A stretch of 14,546 bases of DNA, from assembly GCA_036505275.1 (NCBI GenBank), contig DASXTS010000299.1, positions 1-14,546 of the forward strand, read 5' to 3'. Source of the stretch: DASXTS01 sp036505275 (GTDB taxonomy: Bacteria; Actinomycetota; Actinomycetes; Mycobacteriales; Pseudonocardiaceae). Under the pieces are notes generated by a model that was not told where the DNA came from, did no database searches, and saw only the letters and a list, made by a program, of their open reading frames with translations. This document shows positions 8,004 to 14,021 of this stretch, piece by piece (the stretch's first letter is position 1; every line of letters starts with the position of its first letter). Made by a program: the position numbers and the translations under genes.

Positions 8004-10073
8004 GTGACCGCATCCACCGCGCCGACCGCGCGAACGGCCGGGACCGCGCCGACCGCGCCGACCAGGCCGACCGGCCGGCGGGCCACCCGTGGCCGGTCGA
8101 CGCCCGCGGCGCAGCTGCCGGTGGCGCGGGTGTGGGTGGACGTGCCACTGTCCCACCTGGACCGGCCGTTCGACTATCAGGTGCCCGCCGAGCTGGCCGC
8201 CGATGCGGTGCCCGGCTGCCGGGTGCGGGTGCGCTTCGCCGGCCGGCAGGTGGACGGCCTGCTGGCGGCCCGACTGGCGGAGTCGGAGCACGACGGACCG
8301 CTGGAGTTCCTCGGCCGGGTGGTATCGCCGGAGCCGGTGCTCGCCTCCGAGGTGGCCGCCCTGGCCCGTGCGGTGGCCGACCGGTACGCCGGCCTGATGG
8401 TGGACGTGTTGCGGCTCGCCGTGCCGCCGCGGCACGCCAGGGTCGAGGCCGAGCCACCGGGGGTGCGGCCGCCGCCACCGCCCCGGCCGGACCTGGCCGC
8501 GTGGGCCAGCTACCCCCGCGGCACGGCGTTCCTGGACGCCGTCGCGGCCGGCCGGGCGGCGCACGCGGTGTGGCAGGCGGCCCCTGGCGAGGACTGGCCT
8601 CGCCGGCTGGCCGAGGCGGCCGCGACCGCGGCCTCCGCCGGCCGCGGCGCGCTGATCGTGCTGCCGGACTACCGCGACGTCGAGCGCGTGCACGCGGCCT
8701 GCATCGCGCTGGCCGGCGAGACGGCCGTGGTGGCGTTGACTGCCGATCTTGGGCCGGCCCGCCGCTACCGTCGCTGGCTCGCGGTGCGCCGCGGTGTCGC
8801 GCGCGTGGTGGTCGGCACCAGGGCCGCGATGTTCGCCCCGGTGGCCGACCCCGGCCTGCTCGTGGTCTGGGACGACGGCGACGACCTGCACGCCGAGCCG
8901 CGGGCGCCGTACCCGCACGTGCGGGAGGTGCTGGCGCAGCGCGCTCACGCCACCGGTGCGGCGCTGCTGTGCGCCGGGTTCGCCCGCACCGCCGAGGCCC
9001 AGTTGCTGGTCGATTCCGGCTGGGCGCACGAGATCGTCGCCGCGCGGCCGGTGGTGCGGGGGGCCGCGCCGCAGGTCACCGCGATCGGCGACGACGGGTG
9101 GCAGCAGGCCCGCGATCCGGCCGTCCGCTCGGCGCGGCTGCCACTGGTCGCCATTGAGGCGGCCCGGGCCGCGCTGACCGCCGGCGCGCCCGTGCTCGTG
9201 CAGGTGCCGCGCGGCGGGTACGTGCCGGCGCTGGCCTGCGGGCAATGCCGGACCCGGGCCCGCTGCCGGCGCTGCGCCGGGCCGCTCGCGCTGCCGGCCG
9301 GCGAGGTCGCCGACGGCGCCGCGCGGCCGCCGGCCTGCCGGTGGTGCGGCGCGGTCGAGACCTCCTTCGTCTGCCCGGCGTGCGGTTCGCGCCGGCTGCG
9401 GGCCGCGGTGACCGGCGCGGCCCGTACCGCCGAGGAGCTCGGCCGCGCCTTCCCGGGCGTGCCGGTGCGCACCTCAGGAGGGGGTGACACCGGCGGTGCC
9501 GACGCCGCGGTGCTGTCCAGCGTGCCGGCGCGCCGTGTACTGGTGGTGTGCACCCCGGGCGCCGAGCCGGTGGCCGACGGCGGCTACGGCGCGGCGCTGC
9601 TGCTCGACGGGTGGGCCCTGCTCGCCCGCCCGGATCTGCGCGCCACCGAGGAGACCTACCGCCGCTGGCTGACGGCGGCCGCCCTGGTCCGGCCCGCCGC
9701 CGCCGGTGGCCAGGTCGTCGTGGTCGCCGACGCCGGCCTGGCCCCGGTGCAGGCCCTCATCCGCTGGGACCCGGCCTGGCACGCCGCGGTCGAACTGGCG
9801 GCCCGCACCGAGCTCGGCTTCCCGCCGGCCGTGCGGATGGCGGCCGTGGACGGCACCCCGGCGGCCGTCGCCGAGCTGCTCGCGGTGGCCCGACTGCCCG
9901 CGACGGCCGAGGTGCTCGGCCCGGTGCCCGCCGGCGACGGCGAGCGGCTGCTGGTCAGGGTGCCCCGCGCGGACGGCCGCGCCCTCGCCGCAGCCCTCGC
10001 CGCGGCGCACGCCGTACGCACCGCCCGCAAGGCCGCCGACCCGGTCCGCATCCAACTCGACGCCGCACCCTAA
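8004..10073 (+). CDS. priA: PriA-like primosomal protein without helicase motifs (actinobacterial type)
   Basis: PriA restarts collapsed replication forks by recognising branched DNA and helping load the replicative helicase. The 689-residue product has the N-terminal DNA-binding domain (PVARVWVDVPLSHLDRPFDY onward) and eight zinc-binding cysteines at 412, 415, 421, 424, 445, 448, 457 and 460. The helicase core is degenerate: no Walker A GxTGSGKT is visible, and the Walker B DEEH box is replaced by VVWDDGDDLH (Asp290-Asp294). GTRAAMFAPV and AARTELGFPP are retained. This matches mycobacterial PriA, where loss of helicase activity is inferred from the same changes, so a structural restart role is likely. 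The first 36 residues are low-complexity Ala/Thr/Pro/Arg. GTG 8004 is preferred because of the -10-like box before it; GTG 8121 is an alternative that would drop this tail. Confidence 0.94.
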   Translation: MTASTAPTARTAGTAPTAPTRPTGRRATRGRSTPAAQLPVARVWVDVPLSHLDRPFDYQVPAELAADAVPGCRVRVRFAGRQVDGLLAARLAESEHDGPLEFLGRVVSPEPVLASEVAALARAVADRYAGLMVDVLRLAVPPRHARVEAEPPGVRPPPPPRPDLAAWASYPRGTAFLDAVAAGRAAHAVWQAAPGEDWPRRLAEAAATAASAGRGALIVLPDYRDVERVHAACIALAGETAVVALTADLGPARRYRRWLAVRRGVARVVVGTRAAMFAPVADPGLLVVWDDGDDLHAEPRAPYPHVREVLAQRAHATGAALLCAGFARTAEAQLLVDSGWAHEIVAARPVVRGAAPQVTAIGDDGWQQARDPAVRSARLPLVAIEAARAALTAGAPVLVQVPRGGYVPALACGQCRTRARCRRCAGPLALPAGEVADGAARPPACRWCGAVETSFVCPACGSRRLRAAVTGAARTAEELGRAFPGVPVRTSGGGDTGGADAAVLSSVPARRVLVVCTPGAEPVADGGYGAALLLDGWALLARPDLRATEETYRRWLTAAALVRPAAAGGQVVVVADAGLAPVQALIRWDPAWHAAVELAARTELGFPPAVRMAAVDGTPAAVAELLAVARLPATAEVLGPVPAGDGERLLVRVPRADGRALAAALAAAHAVRTARKAADPVRIQLDAAP

Positions 10074-10079
10074 CCTCGC

Positions 10080-10123
10080 GCGTGTCCGCGCGTCCGTACA
10101 CGTGTGTCCGCGCGGCCGTACAC
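10080..10123. repeat. Two 22-bp units related to the downstream repeat array
   Basis: Units 10080-10101 and 10102-10123 share the core TGTCCGCGCG followed by T/G and CCGTACAC. They match the first unit of the downstream array (TGTCCGCGCGTGCGGACAC) except at two or three positions. They begin seven bases after the priA stop. Each keeps TGT and ACA at its ends but has lost the perfect inner stem. Confidence 0.75.
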
Positions 10124-10182
10124 GTGAGTTAGCGATTTCGACAGATGACCACGTCGGTGCGGTGTGTTGAGGCTGCGAAGTC

Positions 10183-10292
10183 ACATGTCCGCGCGTGCGG
10201 ACACACCTGTACGAAACAGCGGACACACATGTCCGCGCGTGCGGACACACCTGTGCGAAACAGCGGACACACCTGTGCGCGCGTGCGGACAC
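10183..10292. repeat. Array of five tandem 22-bp repeats with palindromic cores upstream of def
   Basis: Five contiguous 22-bp units start at 10183, 10205, 10227, 10249 and 10271. All begin AC(A/C)TGT and end GCGGACAC. Units 1 and 3 are identical and contain TGTCCGC-GCGT-GCGGACA, a perfect 7-bp inverted repeat around four bases. Units 2 and 4 differ from each other by one base and contain CTGT-NCGAA-ACAG instead, so types alternate with a 44-bp higher-order period. Unit 5 is a hybrid: start of the second type, end of the first. The array ends 12 bp before the -10-like box of def. It could be a regulator array, a structured terminator after priA, or a replicating palindromic element. Confidence 0.9.
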
Positions 10293-10304
10293 GCCGGCGG
10301 AACC

Positions 10305-10310
10305 TAGACT
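10305..10310 (+). promoter_or_regulatory. Candidate -10 element for the def-fmt-rsmB operon
   Basis: TAGACT fits TANNNT and is identical to the box before rpe. Transcription would start near 10317, giving a leader of about 36 nt with a good ribosome binding site. No recognisable -35 hexamer lies at the right distance; that position falls inside the last 22-bp repeat. Confidence 0.4.
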
Positions 10311-10342
10311 CGACGGCGCCGCCGACCGTGGCCGCCGACGGA

Positions 10343-10348
10343 AAGGAG
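10343..10348 (+). promoter_or_regulatory. Ribosome binding site of def
   Basis: AAGGAG ends four bases before the GTG at 10353 and supports that start, which gives the family N-terminus MAVQPIRLFGDPVLR. Confidence 0.8.
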
Positions 10349-10352
10349 AACC

Positions 10353-10901
10353 GTGGCAGTACAGCCCATCCGGCTCTTCGGTGACCCGGTGCTGCGCACC
10401 CCTGCCGTCGAGGTCACCGAGTTCGACAGGGAGCTGCACCGACTGGTGAAGGACCTGACCGACACGATGCTCGACGAGGACGGTGCCGGGCTGGCCGCGC
10501 CGCAGATCGGGGTCGGCCTTCGGGTGTTCGTCTACCACGTGGACGGCTTCTCCGGGCACCTGGTCAACCCCACCTTCGACGTCGTCGGCGACGAGGTCCA
10601 GGACGGTGAGGAGGGGTGCCTGTCCATCCCCGGCCTGGCCTGGGACTGCCGGCGGTACCTGAACGTGGTGGCCCGCGGCCACGACATGCACGGCGAGCAG
10701 CTCGTGATCGAGGGCACCGACCGGCTGGCCAGGTGCATCCAGCACGAGGTGGACCACCTCGACGGCGTGCTGTTCGTCGACCGGCTGGACGCCCAGACCC
10801 GCAAGCGCGCCCTCAGGGAGATCCGTGAGGCACCTTGGTTCGGCGACCAGCAGCCGCCGGTCAAGATCAGCCCGCATCCGCTGCTCGGCAAGGCGCGCTA
10901 G
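10353..10901 (+). CDS. def: Peptide deformylase
   Basis: Peptide deformylase removes the formyl group from the N-terminal methionine of new proteins; the formylating enzyme Fmt is encoded immediately downstream, so the two opposite steps of the formyl-methionine cycle are paired. The 182-residue product has the three family motifs: GAGLAAPQIG (44-53), EGCLS (87-91) with metal ligand Cys89, and QHEVDH (130-135) with ligands His131 and His135 and catalytic Glu132. The C-terminal DAQTRKRALREIREAPWFG matches streptomycete-type deformylases better than the mycobacterial one as I recall it. The stop is followed after two bases by the fmt start. Confidence 0.97.
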   Translation: MAVQPIRLFGDPVLRTPAVEVTEFDRELHRLVKDLTDTMLDEDGAGLAAPQIGVGLRVFVYHVDGFSGHLVNPTFDVVGDEVQDGEEGCLSIPGLAWDCRRYLNVVARGHDMHGEQLVIEGTDRLARCIQHEVDHLDGVLFVDRLDAQTRKRALREIREAPWFGDQQPPVKISPHPLLGKAR

Positions 10902-10903
10902 CC

Positions 10904-11836
10904 GTGCGGCTGCTCTTCGCCGGCACACCGCGCGCCGCGCTGCCCTCGTTGCGGGCGCTGCTGGACTCGCCGCGGCACCAGGTTGTCGGCGTGCTGACCA
11001 GGTCGGACGCTCCGGTCGGCCGCGGCAGGCGGGTCGAGCGGTCGCCGGTCGCCGAGTTGGCCGATGACCACGGCATCGAAGTGCTCACCCCGCGCCGGCC
11101 GTCCGAGCCGGCCTTCCTGGAGCGGCTGAGCGAGCTCGCCCCGGACTGTGCGCCGGTGGTGGCCTACGGCGGGCTGGTGCCCCGCGCCGCCCTGGACATC
11201 CCCAGGCACGGATGGGTGAACCTGCATTTCTCGCTGCTGCCGGCGTGGCGCGGCGCCGCACCGGTGCAGGCCGCGATCCGGCACGGCGACGAGATCACCG
11301 GCGCATCGGTGTTCCGGCTCGAGGAGGGGCTGGACACCGGGCCGGTGTACGGCGTGCTGACCGAGCCGATCCGGCCTCGGGACACCGCGGGCGAGCTGCT
11401 GGACCGGCTGGCCACCGCCGGCGCCGAGTTGCTGGTGTCCACCTTGGACGGCATCGAGGACGGCGTCCTGGTGCCGCGGCCGCAGCCGGCCGACGGCGTG
11501 TCGCTGGCGCCGAAGGTGACAGTCGAGCACGCCAGGGTGGACTGGGCCGCGCCGGCGCACGCCGTGGACCGGCTGATCCGCTCGGTCACCCCCGAGCCCG
11601 GCGCCTGGACGCTGTTCCGGGGCGAGCGGCTCAAACTCGGGCCGGTCGAAACGTCCACTGTGGACGATCCGGCTCCGGCCCCTGGTGAGCTGCTGGTGGA
11701 CAAGCACGCCGTGCTGGTCGGGGTGGGCGGCGCCACGGTCCGGCTCGGCGACGTCCAGCCGCACGGCCGCAAGCGGATGCCGGCGGCCGACTGGGCCCGC
11801 GGCGCCAGGGTTGCTTCGGGGGAGCGGCTGGAATGA
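10904..11836 (+). CDS. fmt: Methionyl-tRNA formyltransferase
   Basis: Fmt formylates initiator Met-tRNA using 10-formyltetrahydrofolate. The GTG at 10904, two bases after the def stop, gives a family-like start VRLLFAGTPRAALPSLRALL. The 310-residue product carries VNLHFSLLPAWRGAAP, with catalytic Asn106 and His108 and the SLLPxxRG signature, and EEGLDTGPVY with Asp144. The C-terminal domain, used for tRNA binding in the family, follows from about residue 205 and includes LAPKVT-type linker sequence and LGDVQPHGRKRM. No strong ribosome binding site is visible in the end of def, so coupling is likely. Two GTCCA-N3-TGGAC palindromes lie in this gene (11437-11449 and 11653-11665). Its stop overlaps the rsmB start (ATGA). 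Confidence 0.97.
   Translation: MRLLFAGTPRAALPSLRALLDSPRHQVVGVLTRSDAPVGRGRRVERSPVAELADDHGIEVLTPRRPSEPAFLERLSELAPDCAPVVAYGGLVPRAALDIPRHGWVNLHFSLLPAWRGAAPVQAAIRHGDEITGASVFRLEEGLDTGPVYGVLTEPIRPRDTAGELLDRLATAGAELLVSTLDGIEDGVLVPRPQPADGVSLAPKVTVEHARVDWAAPAHAVDRLIRSVTPEPGAWTLFRGERLKLGPVETSTVDDPAPAPGELLVDKHAVLVGVGGATVRLGDVQPHGRKRMPAADWARGARVASGERLE
11437..11449. repeat. GTCCA-CCT-TGGAC interrupted palindrome in fmt
   Basis: A copy of the recurring 13-bp motif, read in frame as Ser-Thr-Leu-Asp in a segment of Fmt that I do not recognise as conserved. Confidence 0.6.
11653..11665. repeat. GTCCA-CTG-TGGAC interrupted palindrome in fmt
   Basis: A copy of the recurring 13-bp motif, read in frame as Ser-Thr-Val-Asp in the C-terminal domain of Fmt, a region that varies in the family. 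Confidence 0.6.
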
Positions 11837-13380
11837 CCCCGCCGGACCCGGCGGCGTGGCGGTCACGTGGACCCAGCCGGTCCGGGCGGGCACGGCGGGC
11901 ATCGCAGGCTGGTGCGGCGGATGCGCCGCGGCGGGCCGCACTGGACCTGCTCGCCGCGGTCCGGGAGCGCGGCGCCTATGCCAACCTCGTGCTGCCCGAG
12001 CTGCTCCGGGCCCGCCGGATCACCGGTCGGGACGCGGCGCTGGCCACCGAGCTCGGCTACGGCACCTGCCGTGCCATCGGCCTGCTGGACGCCGTGCTCC
12101 AGGCCTGCGTCGACCGGCCGCTGTCCACCGTGGACGGCGACCTGCTGGACGCCCTGCGGCTGGGCGCATACCAGCTGCTTCGGACCAGGATCCCGAACCA
12201 CGCCGCGGTGGCCACAACCGTCGAGCTCGTGCGGGCCGCCCGGGGCAGGGGCGCCGCAGGTTTCGTCAACGCCGTGCTGCGCCGGGTGGCCGGCCGCGAG
12301 GAGCAAGCCTGGGTGGCCGAGCTCGCGCCGAACCGGGACGCCGACCCGGTGGGCCACCTGGCGTTCGCGACCGCGCATCCGCGGTGGATCGCCGAGGCCT
12401 TCAGCGCTGCCCTCGGCGGCGACCCCGGCGACCCCGCCAAGCCGGCGGCCGAGCTGGCCGCCGCGCTGGCCGCGGACGACGCGCGGCCCGCAGTGCACCT
12501 GGCCGCCCGGCCGGGGGTGCTCACCGCGGCGGAGCTGGCCGCGATCACCGGCGGTCAGCCGGCGCCGTACTCGCCGTACGGCGTGCACCTCGGCGCCAAC
12601 ACCGGCGACCTCGCCCAGCTCGACGTGCTGCGCGACGGCACCGCGGCGGTGCAGGACGAGGGCAGCCAGCTGGTCGCCCTTGCCCTGGCCAACGCCCCGC
12701 TGGACGGCCAAGACGCCGGCCGCTGGCTGGACCTGTGCGCGGGGCCCGGCGGCAAGGCCGCGCTGCTCGGCGCGCTCGTCAGGCTCCTCGGGCCCGTCGG
12801 GCCGACCGGGCCGGAGAGCGGGATGCTGGACGCCGTCGAGCGGGCCGAGCACCGGGCCCGGCTGGTCGAGCGGGCCTGCGCCGGGCTGCCGGTGCGGGTG
12901 CACGTCGCGGACGGCCGGGCCAGCGGGCTGCCGGCCGGCACGTTCGACCGGGTGCTGGTCGACGTGCCGTGCACCGGTCTCGGTGCGCTGCGCCGCCGCC
13001 CCGAGGCCCGCTGGCGCCGCACCCCGGATGCGCTGCCGGAGCTGACCGCGCTGCAGCGCGGGCTGTTGGCCGCCGCACTGACGCTGGCCAGGCCCGGCGG
13101 CGTCGTCGGTTACGTGACCTGCTCGCCACACCGCGCGGAGACCGTTCATGTGGTCGCAGACGTGCTCGCCGGCGCGACCCCCGCCACCCCCGTCGCCACC
13201 CCCGGCGCGACCCCCGCCACCCCCGTCGCCACCCCCGGCGCCAACCCCGTCGCCACCCAGCTCGACGCCCGGCCGCTCTTCCCCGGCGTGCCGCACCTTG
13301 GCGACGGGCCGCACGTTCAGCTCTGGCCGCACCGGCACGGCACCGACGCCATGTTCTGCGCACTCCTGCGCCGTCAGTGA
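11833..13380 (+). CDS. rsmB: 16S rRNA (cytosine-967-C5) methyltransferase
   Basis: RsmB (also Fmu or Sun) methylates a single cytosine of 16S rRNA with SAM. The ATG at 11833 overlaps the fmt stop by four bases. The 515-residue product has a basic, disordered-looking N-terminus of about 33 residues, a NusB-like RNA-binding domain (about 34-180), and the methyltransferase domain. LDLCAGPGGKAALL (299-312) binds SAM; DVPCTGLGALRRRPEARWR carries motif IV Cys380; YVTCSPHRAET carries Cys430, the expected nucleophile. The end VQLWPHRHGTDAMFCALLRR is typical. Between the last helix after Cys430 and LDARPLFPGVPHLGDG there is an insertion of about 30 residues made of an 11-residue tandem repeat (GATPATPVATP, residues 447-476), which the family normally lacks. 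It probably extends a surface loop and need not affect catalysis. Confidence 0.96.
   Translation: MTPPDPAAWRSRGPSRSGRARRASQAGAADAPRRAALDLLAAVRERGAYANLVLPELLRARRITGRDAALATELGYGTCRAIGLLDAVLQACVDRPLSTVDGDLLDALRLGAYQLLRTRIPNHAAVATTVELVRAARGRGAAGFVNAVLRRVAGREEQAWVAELAPNRDADPVGHLAFATAHPRWIAEAFSAALGGDPGDPAKPAAELAAALAADDARPAVHLAARPGVLTAAELAAITGGQPAPYSPYGVHLGANTGDLAQLDVLRDGTAAVQDEGSQLVALALANAPLDGQDAGRWLDLCAGPGGKAALLGALVRLLGPVGPTGPESGMLDAVERAEHRARLVERACAGLPVRVHVADGRASGLPAGTFDRVLVDVPCTGLGALRRRPEARWRRTPDALPELTALQRGLLAAALTLARPGGVVGYVTCSPHRAETVHVVADVLAGATPATPVATPGATPATPVATPGANPVATQLDARPLFPGVPHLGDGPHVQLWPHRHGTDAMFCALLRRQ
12123..12135. repeat. GTCCA-CCG-TGGAC interrupted palindrome in rsmB
   Basis: A copy of the recurring 13-bp motif, read in frame as Ser-Thr-Val-Asp in the NusB-like domain of RsmB. 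Confidence 0.55.
13171..13260. repeat. 33-bp tandem repeat inside rsmB
   Basis: Two identical 33-bp units at 13171-13203 and 13204-13236 are followed by a shortened, diverged third copy to 13260. Each full unit begins GGCGCGACCCCCGCCACC and codes for GATPATPVATP. The unit is a multiple of three, so copy-number change keeps the frame. The strand is strikingly C-rich. Confidence 0.9.
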
Positions 13381-13382
13381 CA

Positions 13383-13404
13383 CGCCGGCATCGGGGGGCC
13401 GGCG
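13383..13404 (+). terminator. Candidate hairpin terminator after rsmB
   Basis: CGCCGGC (13383-13389) and GCCGGCG (13398-13404) form a perfect 7-bp all-GC stem with an 8-base loop, starting two bases after the rsmB stop. No T-run follows. The position fits the end of a def-fmt-rsmB transcript. Confidence 0.45.
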
Positions 13405-13421
13405 CTGTCGGTGTGGGCCGA

Positions 13422-13427
13422 TACCGT
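13422..13427 (+). promoter_or_regulatory. Candidate -10 element for a leaderless transcript of the unrecognised gene
   Basis: TACCGT (TANNNT) lies eight bases upstream of the GTG at 13436. Only a weak AGG precedes the start, so a transcript with little or no leader is plausible. Confidence 0.35.
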
Positions 13428-13435
13428 CCAGGTCC

Positions 13436-14011
13436 GTGGCTGACGTCGGGATCGGGTTCCGAGAACACTCCGGATGGGCCGCCGCCGTCACCGTGTCCGG
13501 CCGGCCGGCGGTGCTCGACCGGCGACGCATGCTGCTGTGCGATCCGGGGCTGCCCCGGCAGCCCTACCACGCCGCGGTGGGGCTGGATCTGGACCGGGCG
13601 AGGGATCTGGTCGTCGACGTGGAGCGGTCAGCGGCCGCAACCGCCGGGCACGAGCTGGCCTGCCTAGTCGGCGAGCTGAACGCCGCCGGCCACCGGATTC
13701 GCGGCGTGGCGGTGGCCGTCGGCACGGCCAAGGTGCCCGAGGAGCTGGCCACCGTCCTCGGCTCGCACGCGCTGCTGCACGCCGCCGAGGGCGAGCTGTA
13801 CCGGGAAGCGCTGGCCGACGCCGTGGAGGCGGCCGGGCTGCCCGTCGTTCGGTTCGTCGCACGGGAGGTGCTGGCCGACGCGGCGGCTGCGCTGCGGCGG
13901 CCCATCGCCGACATGCTCGCCGAACTGGGTGCGGGCCTGGGTCCGCCGTGGGCCAAGGACCAGAAGGAGGCCGCCGCAGCCGCGCTGCTCGCGCTGCACA
14001 CGGCAGCTTAG
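13436..14011 (+). CDS. Uncharacterised protein, possibly RNase H-like fold
   Basis: I do not recognise this 191-residue protein. It is soluble-looking, with no signal peptide or membrane segment. It opens with a glycine-rich strand-turn-strand, VGIGFREHSGWAAAVTVSG (4-22), like the first hairpin of RNase H or actin-type folds. It continues with a hydrophobic strand RGVAVAVG (about 84-91), the segment LLHAAEGELYREALADAVEAAGLPVVRF (about 115-142), and an alanine-rich C-terminal helix after GPPWAKDQKEA (169-179). In RuvC-like nucleases and relatives this order of elements is usual, with acidic residues at strand 1 and the last helix. Here strand 1 lacks the usual Asp, so catalysis is doubtful; Asp175 and Glu178 sit at the last helix. 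The GTG at 13436 is chosen because the frame upstream overlaps rsmB in a low-complexity repeat. It sits between rsmB and rpe and may be co-expressed with rpe. Confidence 0.85.
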   Translation: MADVGIGFREHSGWAAAVTVSGRPAVLDRRRMLLCDPGLPRQPYHAAVGLDLDRARDLVVDVERSAAATAGHELACLVGELNAAGHRIRGVAVAVGTAKVPEELATVLGSHALLHAAEGELYREALADAVEAAGLPVVRFVAREVLADAAAALRRPIADMLAELGAGLGPPWAKDQKEAAAAALLALHTAA

Positions 14012-14014
14012 ACT
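14009..14014 (+). promoter_or_regulatory. Candidate -10 element for a leaderless rpe transcript
   Basis: TAGACT fits TANNNT and shares its first three bases with the stop codon of the preceding gene. It lies seven bases upstream of the GTG at 14022, and no Shine-Dalgarno sequence is present between them. Confidence 0.5.
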
Positions 14015-14021
14015 CGCGAGT

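Larger units (their letters stand above)
10074..10352. other. 279-bp repeat-rich intergenic region between priA and def
   Basis: No plausible gene lies here; short open frames through it merely translate the tandem repeats. It contains two diverged 22-bp units (10080-10123), a 59-bp stretch without recognisable structure (10124-10182) that is less GC-rich, five tandem 22-bp units (10183-10292), a -10-like TAGACT (10305-10310) and the def ribosome binding site (10343-10348). It is by far the longest non-coding stretch in the window. Confidence 0.85.

Noticed and set aside
5297..8086. 929-codon open frame on the minus strand, antisense to coaBC and metK
   Set aside because: Its protein is rich in His, Gly, Arg and Val without any recognisable domain. 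The plus-strand genes have full family motifs, and long antisense frames are expected in DNA with strong third-position GC bias.
10183..10292. The tandem array as a CRISPR
   Set aside because: There are no unique spacers: the 22-bp units are contiguous, alternate between two forms, and no cas gene is present.
10145..10449. Two short plus-strand open frames running through the 22-bp repeats into def
   Set aside because: Their peptides (Thr/Cys/His/Arg repeats) only translate the tandem units; neither has a ribosome binding site, and both overlap def in the wrong frame.
13148..13435. Extended start of the unrecognised gene inside rsmB
   Set aside because: The added sequence is a proline-rich frame-shifted reading of the rsmB tandem repeat; the GTG at 13436 has a promoter-like box just upstream and begins the ordered fold.
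11863..13530. 555-codon open frame on the minus strand, antisense to rsmB
   Set aside because: Low-complexity composition and complete overlap with the well-supported rsmB; a by-product of GC bias and of the C-rich tandem repeat.
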